Source of the DNA: JAVJSU01 sp040219275
GTDB lineage: Bacteria; Chloroflexota; Anaerolineae; Aggregatilineales; Phototrophicaceae
Assembly: GCA_040219275.1 (NCBI GenBank)
Contig: JAVJSU010000004.1
Location: forward strand, 1-21,001
Length of the DNA stretch: 21,001 nucleotides
Reading direction: 5' to 3'
The notes under the pieces are model-generated. The model had not been told where the DNA came from. It did no database searches and saw only the letters and a program-made list of their open reading frames with translations. The position numbers and the translations under genes are program-made. The first letter of the stretch is position 1. Each line of letters opens with the position of its first letter. Shown one piece after another: positions 7,069 through 14,403 of the stretch.

Positions 7069-8027
7069 AGTTCAATCATAAATTGGAAGGTACGATCATT
7101 GTGTCCGGGTAGATTTTCATGTCGGTAATCAGGGTAGATTACCAGCGATTTTTCAGATGTAATTTTGTTATATGCCGCAAATTGGGTTGATGGAGGACAA
7201 ACGGTGTCCATAAGCCCCACACCCATCAAGACATTTGCCTGAATGCGATTGGCTAAGTGTTGGACATCGATATAGCCTAACTTAGTGAATACTTCTTTTT
7301 CGCGTTCGTGCAATGGGTCGTGATAGCGGAAATATGTTTGGATCTCGGTATAGGCATCCTTGGCTTGATCCATCTCCCATACACGTTGATAATCAGTCAA
7401 GAATGGAAAAACCGGAGCGGCACGCTTGATGCGAGGCTCTAACGCGCTACAGGCAATTGTCAAACCACCACCCTGGCTTCCTCCCATTGCACCCACCCGA
7501 TTTTCGTTCACCTCAGGAAAGTCCATCACCAATCCCGCTAATTGTGCAGTATCAAGGAAGATGTGACGAAACAGCAAATTATGTGGATCGCCATCCAACC
7601 CGCGAATAATATGACCACGCTGTGTTGTACCTGCATGTCCACCGACATCTTCTGACAACCCACCTTGCCCTCGACAATCTAGCGCGGCAACCACAAACCC
7701 CTGAGCTACATATGGCAATTGTTCGATCCAACTGCCAGCATTGCCTGTATATCCATGAAACACAACCAATGCAGGGTGATTATCCCGCAACTGTTTAGGA
7801 CGCAACAACATGGCATGAACACGCGCACCTTTGACACCTGTAAAATACATATGGAAGCAATCTGCAAAACTTGTTTGGAAGTCAGCAGGTACGAGTTCTA
7901 CCTGTGGGTCAACCTCTCGCATTTCGGCAATGGCATCCGACCAATAGCTATCAAAATCGTCGGGCTTTGGATTAATCCCACGATAATGCTCAAGTTGTTC
8001 AAAGGGCATATCAAATGTTAAAGGCAT
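7065..8027 (-). CDS. CE7-family acetyl xylan esterase / cephalosporin-C deacetylase
   Basis: The 320-residue length and motifs are those of carbohydrate esterase family 7: RGQ at residues 119-121 (DCRGQGG), the nucleophile in GGSQGGG (Ser184), the acid at Asp274 (GLMDTVCPPS) and the family HE pair with His303 (YRHENLPG). These cytoplasmic hexameric enzymes remove acetyl groups from short acetylated oligosaccharides taken up by the cell, which fits the sugar importer encoded upstream. There is no signal peptide. GGAG precedes the ATG by about 8 nt. It lies 52 nt downstream of the ceramidase-like gene and is the last gene of the minus-strand run. Confidence in the family is high; the natural acetylated substrate is unknown. 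Confidence 0.9.
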   Translation of the reverse strand: MPLTFDMPFEQLEHYRGINPKPDDFDSYWSDAIAEMREVDPQVELVPADFQTSFADCFHMYFTGVKGARVHAMLLRPKQLRDNHPALVVFHGYTGNAGSWIEQLPYVAQGFVVAALDCRGQGGLSEDVGGHAGTTQRGHIIRGLDGDPHNLLFRHIFLDTAQLAGLVMDFPEVNENRVGAMGGSQGGGLTIACSALEPRIKRAAPVFPFLTDYQRVWEMDQAKDAYTEIQTYFRYHDPLHEREKEVFTKLGYIDVQHLANRIQANVLMGVGLMDTVCPPSTQFAAYNKITSEKSLVIYPDYRHENLPGHNDRTFQFMIEL

Positions 8028-8079
8028 TGCATTGTCTCCTCGAAGATAATACAGTCTTATAGATTAGAATCAATCAAGT

Positions 8080-9387
8080 CTAATCGGAGCTATTCATTAT
8101 CGTAAATTCAGCAAAAATCTCGTCAATCGTCTCATAAATAATCTGTTCACAGTCAGGAAGCAAACGCGGTAGCCCGAACAACTTGGGCGCACCATCGACC
8201 TCATATCCGCCTAGATAAAAGGCTTCTGCTGTTGGGACATAGCCGTTACAGCCGTTGGTATAGCCAAAAACCATCGTATGCGGAGCAGGCGAATTTTCTT
8301 GAATAGCTAATTGATACGCCACAAACAGTTCATGGGTCATCCCAATCATCAAAAGCTGATCGCCAAACGCAACTCCCTGTGCCTGAAACCATAATCCCGG
8401 TGGAGCGTGGCGTACGCGTTCTGCCCAATCTACGAACTGCTGTTGATTAATCAATGTACGCTCATCCATATCGAGCGATGCCATCGCGTTATAGGATTCT
8501 GTGATGCGCTGAGATAGTGCGGTAATGACTTCCTCTGAAAGTGATTCAAACGGTAAGGTAATTTCTTTATTGATGATCGTTATCGTATTTACATCAATTG
8601 GTGTCGCGTGTGATAAGCCTGCAAGAACTGCTTGACCCAATACGGTACCAAGGCGTTTAGCTTCATCTAAGCCACCTGCCAGTGAGACAACATTTACATC
8701 GCCCGCACAGCCCTGCATAAACATGGGCATGACCCCGGTTTCTAGCGAATCTCGTATGATTTGGACTGCATATCCAGGAAAATCGGCATTGAACTCAGTT
8801 GAAGATGTATGAACGGTGACAGGGTGCGCGGCATGGCTAAACAAAATCGTGAGCGGATTTCCATCGAGCTTATGGATAATCAGGATGTCAACCCAGGGAG
8901 CAATCGGCGCAAAATTATTTGCTAACATTCGCGTGCGTCCCATAGTTGCGATCCGTCGATTTACCCCAATCTGGACAGCTTGACGCGCTACAGATAGTGT
9001 TACAGGTTGCAAGTCCTGTGATGCTTGAAAAACACAGTCAGCGATGTGCTCAATCAACTGCATCTCCCACTCGCGATTTCGGTCACTGTCAAATCCGCAG
9101 TCTAATGTTACAGGCGCACTATGATTGTGGGTTGCAGTAAGCATAAGCTGAGATGCAGATAGCCCTGAACGTTCAAATACTGTTTGACGAATCCTCTGTA
9201 ATAGTGGCTGATCGACCCCAAGCAGATCTATTGACACAATCGCAATCTTGTTCTGTCCATCACTCAAGACGACTGCTTTACAATACAAATCAGTATGAAT
9301 CCCTGTTGTCGGCGTATGTGGAGGTTCGAGCATAGGCGTTCCAATTGGGGGTGTGATAATTACTTCTGCAATATTTGCTGACAACAT
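8080..9387 (-). CDS. Neutral/alkaline ceramidase N-terminal domain-like metallohydrolase
   Basis: The 435-residue protein resembles the catalytic N-terminal domain of neutral/alkaline non-lysosomal ceramidases. THNHSAP (His87, His89) and SHAAHPVTV (His185, His188) are in the positions of zinc-binding and nearby histidines, and QGCAGDVN (225-232) is also typical. True neutral ceramidases are longer (about 650-750 residues), carry a C-terminal immunoglobulin-like domain and are usually secreted; this one has neither that domain nor a signal peptide. It belongs to a widespread group of short relatives of unknown substrate. In a sugar locus, an amide or ester attached to a carbohydrate is a more natural substrate than ceramide, but that is inference. 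GGAG precedes the ATG. Confidence 0.75.
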   Translation of the reverse strand: MLSANIAEVIITPPIGTPMLEPPHTPTTGIHTDLYCKAVVLSDGQNKIAIVSIDLLGVDQPLLQRIRQTVFERSGLSASQLMLTATHNHSAPVTLDCGFDSDRNREWEMQLIEHIADCVFQASQDLQPVTLSVARQAVQIGVNRRIATMGRTRMLANNFAPIAPWVDILIIHKLDGNPLTILFSHAAHPVTVHTSSTEFNADFPGYAVQIIRDSLETGVMPMFMQGCAGDVNVVSLAGGLDEAKRLGTVLGQAVLAGLSHATPIDVNTITIINKEITLPFESLSEEVITALSQRITESYNAMASLDMDERTLINQQQFVDWAERVRHAPPGLWFQAQGVAFGDQLLMIGMTHELFVAYQLAIQENSPAPHTMVFGYTNGCNGYVPTAEAFYLGGYEVDGAPKLFGLPRLLPDCEQIIYETIDEIFAEFTIMNSSD

Positions 9388-9459
9388 TAGAGTCTCCAGT
9401 TTGTGGTAACAGTGCCTATTCTTATAGACAGAGAAAAAATCTCACAAATTGTTGCTCAT

Positions 9460-9475
9460 ACTTTTATCAACCCTG
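9460..9475. repeat. Short inverted repeat upstream of the ceramidase-like gene
   Basis: TTATCA and TGATAA flank a 4-nt centre in the gap before the ceramidase-like gene. On the minus strand, a TATAAG preceded at 15 nt by TTGTGA lies nearer the gene. The repeat could be an operator for a separate promoter here, but it does not match the shared site. It may be chance. Confidence 0.2.
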
Positions 9476-9556
9476 ATAATCCAATGGGAAATGCAAGTGT
9501 TCTGGATCGCACAATGTATCTAAGCGGATCATACTAGCTTTCATACAGATTTTCCT

Positions 9557-9667
9557 TCATTTCGCATTGAAGTCCGACAAAATCCAGATCGACAATGCAA
9601 ACGAGGTCATGGTCGAACCGAGCATAGACACGGTCTGACCAAACCAGATCATCAGCAAATTACGCAT
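9557..9667 (-). pseudogene. MFS transporter, N-terminal remnant
   Basis: A 36-codon minus-strand frame reads MRNLLMIWFGQTVSMLGSTM followed by TSFALSIWILSDFNAK and a stop. The pattern F/W-x-GQ-x-VS-x-LGS-x-x-T-x-FAL-x-IW is that of the first transmembrane helix of Major Facilitator Superfamily drug/sugar exporters, normally about 400 residues. Everything after the first helix is missing. It starts 12 nt after the permease stop codon and lies in the 290-nt gap before the ceramidase-like gene. The likely history is that a transporter gene was deleted when this gene order formed. The rest of the gap holds nothing else I can identify apart from the short repeat at 9460-9475. Confidence 0.5.
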
Positions 9668-9687
9668 AAACGATCATCTTATCGTTT
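9668..9687 (-). terminator. Hairpin at the end of the ABC permease genes
   Basis: AAACGAT and ATCGTTT form a perfect 7-bp stem around a 6-nt loop, overlapping the stop codon of the second permease. No T-tract follows on the minus strand, so it may act as a weak terminator or an mRNA 3'-end stabiliser separating the importer genes from the esterases. Confidence 0.35.
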
Positions 9688-10575
9688 GACTGCTCCCGCA
9701 GATAAACCGGAGACTAAGAATCGCTGTAAGACGGAAAAGACAATCACCACCGGCACAATATTAATGAGCGCGGCGCTTGCCAACAATCGAAAGTCGGATT
9801 CATCCGGTCCGATTAAGTTAAATGTTCCCACAGTGAGTGGATACAGATTGGGGTTACGAATGAGCACGGAGGCAACGGCGAAGTCATTCCAATGGGCGAT
9901 AAACTGTAAAATCAATAACGCGGCAATGCCCGGTACGATGGACGGTAAAAGAATTTGCCAGATGACGCGAAAGCGCGATGCCCCGTCGATCTGTGCGGCT
10001 TCGTCCAGTTCAATCGGAATTGTATCGAAATAGCCTTTTAAAAACCATGTGCCATAGGCGATGCCACCAGCCCCATACAACAGGATTAACCCATGTCGTG
10101 TATTGATGAGGTCAAGCGAATTCATCATCACAAATAGCGGGATAATCCGCACCAGATTTGGTAACAGTTGCACACCCAGCAAGCCCAACATCAGCGTGCG
10201 CTTGCCTCTAAACAAATAGCGCGACAAGCCATAAGCGGTCATGATGCTGAAAAATAGCGTGATCGCACTACCACCAAAGGCGTACATCATGCTATTGAGC
10301 AGATAGTCACCAATTGGTGTGGAATTAAAAACCTCGGTATAGACGTTCCACTGTATTTCGCTGGGAATGAGCTTAAGTGGCGCACGATAAATTTCCCAAC
10401 TCGGTTTGAGCGACACACTGACCAGCCATATAATCGGATAAATGAATATCAATGACACGCCGATGCCGAACAGATAGCTCAAAATTCGGCTCAGCAGTTT
10501 ACGGTAATTGAATGGATTGGATGGCTGATGGGTGTTTGTGATGTTACGACGGGAAGCAACGGTATTAGATGCCAT
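9679..10575 (-). CDS. Sugar ABC transporter permease, MalG type
   Basis: The 298-residue membrane protein has six predicted transmembrane segments, the first after a polar N-terminus (YLFGIGVSLIFIYPIIWLV). The cytoplasmic EAA loop that contacts the ATPase is clear in the C-terminal third (ELDEAAQIDGASRFRVIW). Together with the adjacent MalF-type permease it forms the channel of a carbohydrate-uptake (CUT1) importer. A TTG at 10587 gives a longer frame, but the ATG at 10575 follows an AGGA/GAGAG region and yields MASNTVASRR, so I chose it. It starts 8 nt after the stop of the upstream permease, consistent with co-translation. The C-terminal AGAVKR is typical of the family. Confidence 0.9.
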   Translation of the reverse strand: MASNTVASRRNITNTHQPSNPFNYRKLLSRILSYLFGIGVSLIFIYPIIWLVSVSLKPSWEIYRAPLKLIPSEIQWNVYTEVFNSTPIGDYLLNSMMYAFGGSAITLFFSIMTAYGLSRYLFRGKRTLMLGLLGVQLLPNLVRIIPLFVMMNSLDLINTRHGLILLYGAGGIAYGTWFLKGYFDTIPIELDEAAQIDGASRFRVIWQILLPSIVPGIAALLILQFIAHWNDFAVASVLIRNPNLYPLTVGTFNLIGPDESDFRLLASAALINIVPVVIVFSVLQRFLVSGLSAGAVKR

Positions 10576-10583
10576 GATGACTC

Positions 10584-11525
10584 TCAATCCTCTTGCTCAA
10601 AAATAACCATCCACACATAAAAGATGGTGATGATCAGGATGAAGGCAAACATCACCAGACCCATTGCCGCGCCCATACCCAGTTGTCCCGTGCCACTTTC
10701 AGGGAATGCGGTCGTGTACATTTCAAAACCAATGGTTGACGTTGCGCGGGCAGGTCCACCATTAGTAAGCGCCAACACTTTTTCGAAAATCTGGAACGTT
10801 CCGGCAAAAATCAGCACAATCGCCAAGCCAGCAATCGTGCGGAGCATGGGCAATTTCACATAAATGATACGTTGCCACCCTGTCGCGCCATCCACCTCTG
10901 CCGCCTCCAGCACTTCCTGATCAAGTGTCTGTAGACCGCCGAGCATGAAGATCATCGTCGTGCCGACTGCGTGCCAGATGTTAACGATAAACAACGAAAA
11001 ACGGGCGTGCATCGCCTGACTAAACCACGGCACCGGATCCATTCCGAGTGTACCCAGAAACGCATTTACAAAGCCGACATTACTTTCATGCAGAAGCAAG
11101 CGCCACATCAAGCCAACGATAATGCTGGAAATGGCGAGGGGAATAATAATAGAGAGCCGGAAAAACAGCCGACCCGGTAATTTTTGATCCAGAAATAAGG
11201 CAAGACCAAATCCCAGAACAAACTGAACCGGTACCGTCACAAGCACAAACGCAATTGTAAAAATAAAGCTGTTACGGAAAACGGGATCGGCGGCGATCAC
11301 CTCAAAGTTATGAAAGCCAATAAATTCTGCCCTGGAAATGCTGGTCGTTGCCATGTTGGTCGTGGCGACCCAGAATTGATAAATCACGGGATATAAGGCA
11401 AATGCACCATATAGCAAAACACCCGGCAAAATGAACATCCACGGTCCGGCAAGCAAACGCTCCAACACACCCGGATTACCCTGTGCTGTCGTTCGGATTG
11501 ACTTCTTATCGGTCAATGCGTTCAT
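10584..11525 (-). CDS. Sugar ABC transporter permease, MalF type
   Basis: The 313-residue protein has six predicted membrane segments, beginning with PWMFILPGVLLYGAFALYP, and the family EAA loop EVLEAAEVDGATGWQRI, followed by the conserved T-x-GGP turn (LTNGGPARATST). These identify a MalF/UgpA-type CUT1 permease of usual length. It lies between the sugar-binding protein gene and the second permease. A 93-nt gap with a hairpin separates it from the binding-protein gene. No ATPase gene of the MalK/MsmK type occurs in the window, so the importer probably uses a shared ATPase encoded elsewhere. Confidence 0.9.
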   Translation of the reverse strand: MNALTDKKSIRTTAQGNPGVLERLLAGPWMFILPGVLLYGAFALYPVIYQFWVATTNMATTSISRAEFIGFHNFEVIAADPVFRNSFIFTIAFVLVTVPVQFVLGFGLALFLDQKLPGRLFFRLSIIIPLAISSIIVGLMWRLLLHESNVGFVNAFLGTLGMDPVPWFSQAMHARFSLFIVNIWHAVGTTMIFMLGGLQTLDQEVLEAAEVDGATGWQRIIYVKLPMLRTIAGLAIVLIFAGTFQIFEKVLALTNGGPARATSTIGFEMYTTAFPESGTGQLGMGAAMGLVMFAFILIITIFYVWMVIFEQED

Positions 11526-11561
11526 AATATATATCTCTAAATGTAAGTTGAATTTTGTCGA

Positions 11562-11596
11562 GAATAGGAACCGATCTTAGCGTTCGATTCCTATTC
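11562..11596 (-). terminator. Intercistronic hairpin between binding protein and permease
   Basis: GAATAGGAA (11562-11570) pairs with TTCCTATTC (11588-11596), with an additional CGA/TCG pairing inside after one mismatch. It lies downstream of the binding-protein gene and before the permease genes, and no long T-run follows. Hairpins in this position in binding-protein operons reduce read-through or protect the upstream mRNA, giving more binding protein than permease. This is an inference by analogy. Confidence 0.55.
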
Positions 11597-11618
11597 GTTA
11601 TATATATTGAAAGTTGAA

Positions 11619-12941
11619 TTAGCTGGATTGCAAGGCTTCGTATGCGCGGTTGATTTCTGCTTCTGCCTCGGAAAGCGCTTCATCAATGCTAACTTCACCT
11701 GTTGCGGCACGTTGAATGGCAACATCAAACGCAGGCCACATCTCGTTAAAGATCGGCGCTGTTGGCACAACCCAGCCACTTTCAAGGGCTTGCAAAGTCA
11801 CCTGTGCGAAAGCGTCTTCACTATAGAATGGATCAGCTGACAAAATTTCGGGGCGGGTCGGGATCCAGCCACCGGCAAGACAGGTATTCGCCATCGCGCT
11901 CTGGTTGGTCGCGTGGATTGCCCATGCGGCGGCGGCGGCGTTCTGAGCGGCATTATCACTGTTGACCGCGGCAATACCCCAACCTCCCGCAACATTCAAA
12001 CCGCTCCCTGCTTCATCGGGATAGGGCAACGGTGCCGCCGCCCAGTTTGCATATTCTTCCGGCGGTAAATTTGGAAGAAGCTCACGCGTGTGGAAGTTGC
12101 TGTTCCCAGCGAAGCTATATACATTGCCCGCAAATACATCCGGTAACATCTGATTCTGGAGATTGCCGACTGCTGAAGCCGGAATCAGATCATCCTGAAT
12201 GAGTGACACCGCATGACCGAAAACAATCCGCCAGATGTCCAGATTTTCTGGTGTGAAGGCTGTTGGCGCACCGTTTTCATCCACCAGAGTACCACCGAGC
12301 GCAACATACATACCGAAATTCACCTGGAACCAGCCGACATATGGGGTAACGAAACCGTATTTATTGCCACCTTCTTCTTCACGGATTTGCTGGCATATAG
12401 CAACCAGTTCTGACCATGTTGCCGGCGCAGTCGGGATTTTGGTAGTGTTGTAATAGTAAAGTGGCGTATCGGTGTTGTGCCAGAGTGCGGCAACTGCACC
12501 ATCGGGTGCGGTGACGGTGTTCTGAACAAAGTCAAAGAATTGATCGATCTGCGCTTCGTATTGGTTGAGGTCAACCAGCTGACCTGCACCGTAGCGACTC
12601 TGGAATTCACCATGATTGAACCAGATCGCATCCACATTACCTGCTTCAATCTCTTGCGTGATGGTTAGGGTTGCGCCGTCTCCGACGATCTCCTCTACAC
12701 GAATGCCCTGACTTGCGAACTGGCTGTTGAAGCTATCAATCGCCCCGCGAAACGCGACCTGTCGCTCTGGACGGCGATCTCTTGTAGAAGCCCAGCTAGG
12801 CGTAAGGTAGCGTACAACAATTTCTTCGCCACTTTGTGCATATGCCCGTGAGAGGTCAATCAGGCTGGCGACGGCAAGGCTCGCGCCACCTACCCCCACG
12901 CTCTTCAGAAAATCGCGTCTGGTAAGTCCTTTTTTCATCAT
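11619..12941 (-). CDS. Sugar ABC transporter substrate-binding protein (family 1), Tat-exported
   Basis: The 440-residue protein begins with a twin-arginine export signal (TRRDFLK at residues 7-13, then a hydrophobic stretch and a cleavage-like AYAQS near residue 35). The mature part matches bacterial extracellular solute-binding protein family 1, including the WHNTDTPLYYYN segment, the TWSEL motif and the GGWGIAAVN region. It would capture an oligosaccharide outside the membrane and deliver it to the two permeases. There is no lipobox cysteine, so anchoring must differ or the protein is free. AGGAG precedes the ATG by 8 nt; a second ATG follows directly. The gene is the second of the regulator-led minus-strand run. 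Confidence 0.92.
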   Translation of the reverse strand: MMKKGLTRRDFLKSVGVGGASLAVASLIDLSRAYAQSGEEIVVRYLTPSWASTRDRRPERQVAFRGAIDSFNSQFASQGIRVEEIVGDGATLTITQEIEAGNVDAIWFNHGEFQSRYGAGQLVDLNQYEAQIDQFFDFVQNTVTAPDGAVAALWHNTDTPLYYYNTTKIPTAPATWSELVAICQQIREEEGGNKYGFVTPYVGWFQVNFGMYVALGGTLVDENGAPTAFTPENLDIWRIVFGHAVSLIQDDLIPASAVGNLQNQMLPDVFAGNVYSFAGNSNFHTRELLPNLPPEEYANWAAAPLPYPDEAGSGLNVAGGWGIAAVNSDNAAQNAAAAAWAIHATNQSAMANTCLAGGWIPTRPEILSADPFYSEDAFAQVTLQALESGWVVPTAPIFNEMWPAFDVAIQRAATGEVSIDEALSEAEAEINRAYEALQSS

Positions 12942-13015
12942 TTTGTTGTCTCCTAATTGGTAATTTTTAAGTGCGCGAAATCGATAAGTAAAATCGCTCG
13001 TTGCTGTTTGTTGAG

Positions 13016-14212
13016 TTATTCACCTCCCAACGGATTATTTGACTGTAACTGGTTGGGTGTGGAAGAAATGTCTTCTGGATAGAAAATTTGAAGCGGGACG
13101 GCGATATGTTGTAGCGTGTTATCCAGTTTGCCGTCTAAGCGATCAAGCAATAGTTCTGTGGCGATGGTTCCCAGGTCTTCGCCGATTTGCAGGCTGGTAA
13201 TGATGTTATACGCACTAAAATCTGCCAGATTACGATAACCAAAAGCCGCAATATCGACTTTGAATTCCGCATAACCGGCTACATCATCACTATTAATCGC
13301 GTCGCGCGCACTCTCTGTATTCAAGATCATCAGGTCATAATTGATACGTTCCGCCACGTCCTCATTCACTGCCAGCAAGGCGGTGACCTTATCTGCGATC
13401 AACCGTTCGCGCAGTCGTTCCGTATTTTTCCGGCTACCGATCTGACCTTTTGAGATGTGTAGGTCTGCGTAAACATCCAACCACATCAGATCATCACGAT
13501 AAAGATTGGCTTCTTCCAGCGCACGACGATACCCACGAATACGATTATGGATACTGCTTGCCTCAATTTCATAATGGGTCAGCATGGCGATACGTTTATG
13601 ACCGCGTGCGATAAGATTCTTGGTCATCTCATAGCTGGCGATTTCTTCATCAAAGACCACATAATCCGCCTCAATTTCTTCGTAGTAGCGGTCAATCATA
13701 ACCAGCGGAATATTGCGCTCGCCTAGTGCGCGATACAACTTCAAATCTTTCTTTGATGGGCGTGGATACGCTAGCACCCCGGCGATGTTCTGTAATTCGA
13801 TTTGACGTAGCGTATGTGCAGAATCCAGCGACTCATCATGAAGACCGATGACATTCAGATGATAGCCTCGTTCATTAGCAATCCGTGCGATACCCATGAG
13901 TACGCTATAAAGATACGGATGAACCATTACGCCACATACAAAAGCTATGGTTGCTGTTGCGTCACTGATCGAGCGTAAATCGTTGACAAATGTACCCCGC
14001 CCATGTTCACGACGGATCAAGCCTTCGTTTTCCAATGTGTCCAGAGCTTTGACGATTGTAATTCTGCTTACGTTATAGTCCTTAACAAGCTGACGTTCCG
14101 GCGGGAGTGCATCATCGAAGTGGAACTCACCCACTTCGATACGATCCTTCAGGGATTGATAGACCTGATAGTAGCGCGGTAATGGATTATTAGGGTCAAT
14201 CGAGTAACTCAT
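13016..14212 (-). CDS. GntR-helix / LacI-core transcriptional regulator (AraR-like architecture)
   Basis: From the ATG at 14212 the protein has 398 residues. Residues 9-78 are a GntR-type winged helix (PLPRYYQVYQSLKDRI, LPPERQLVKDYNVSRITIVKAL, then GRGTFVND). Residues from about 87 to 370 are a LacI/periplasmic-binding-protein-like effector domain (TIAFVCGVMVHPYLYSVLMG, GVLAYPRPSKK, GHKRIAML, FGYRNLADFSAYNIITS), so a sugar is the likely effector. An upstream in-frame ATG at 14287 would add 25 hydrophobic residues lying over the promoter and operator, so it is rejected. The gene precedes the importer genes and is divergent from the alpha-mannosidase. It probably represses this locus by binding the palindromes at 1732, 14221 and 20025, including its own leader. 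Confidence 0.9.
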   Translation of the reverse strand: MSYSIDPNNPLPRYYQVYQSLKDRIEVGEFHFDDALPPERQLVKDYNVSRITIVKALDTLENEGLIRREHGRGTFVNDLRSISDATATIAFVCGVMVHPYLYSVLMGIARIANERGYHLNVIGLHDESLDSAHTLRQIELQNIAGVLAYPRPSKKDLKLYRALGERNIPLVMIDRYYEEIEADYVVFDEEIASYEMTKNLIARGHKRIAMLTHYEIEASSIHNRIRGYRRALEEANLYRDDLMWLDVYADLHISKGQIGSRKNTERLRERLIADKVTALLAVNEDVAERINYDLMILNTESARDAINSDDVAGYAEFKVDIAAFGYRNLADFSAYNIITSLQIGEDLGTIATELLLDRLDGKLDNTLQHIAVPLQIFYPEDISSTPNQLQSNNPLGGE

Positions 14213-14220
14213 AATTTTCC

Positions 14221-14243
14221 AATTGATTATGTGGACATATCCA
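14221..14243 (-). promoter_or_regulatory. Operator in the regulator/ABC leader
   Basis: Read on the minus strand, this site (GGATATGTCCACATAAT plus flanks) is nearly identical to the esterase site and contains the palindrome TATGT-GG-ACATA (14228-14239). It lies between the promoter -10 box and the ribosome-binding region, about 10-25 nt after the expected transcription start, so a bound repressor would act as a roadblock. It implies autoregulation together with control of the importer. Confidence 0.65.
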
Positions 14244-14258
14244 GTTATAATTACGTGG

Positions 14259-14287
14259 ATTATAATTTGAATTGTTTTGTTTGTCAA
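14259..14287 (-). promoter_or_regulatory. Perfect consensus sigma-70 promoter for the regulator and ABC genes
   Basis: On the minus strand TTGACA (14287-14282) and TATAAT (14264-14259) are both perfect and are spaced by exactly 17 nt. Transcription would start near 14252 and run into the regulator gene, with the shared operator in the leader. The very strong promoter makes sense if it is normally repressed. No equally clear promoter is seen for the divergent alpha-mannosidase. Confidence 0.75.
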
Positions 14288-14403
14288 CTACATGCTGATT
14301 TATTCATCACATTGGCAACACATCGACTTGACCAAATACTTATCTTATCGAGTTTCGTTTAACTACTTTTATCGATTTACTTTAGCGCTGGAGCCATCCG
14401 AAC

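Noticed and set aside
14213..14287. Hydrophobic 25-residue N-terminal extension of the regulator
   Set aside because: It would lie over the consensus promoter and operator; a membrane segment before a GntR helix is not expected.
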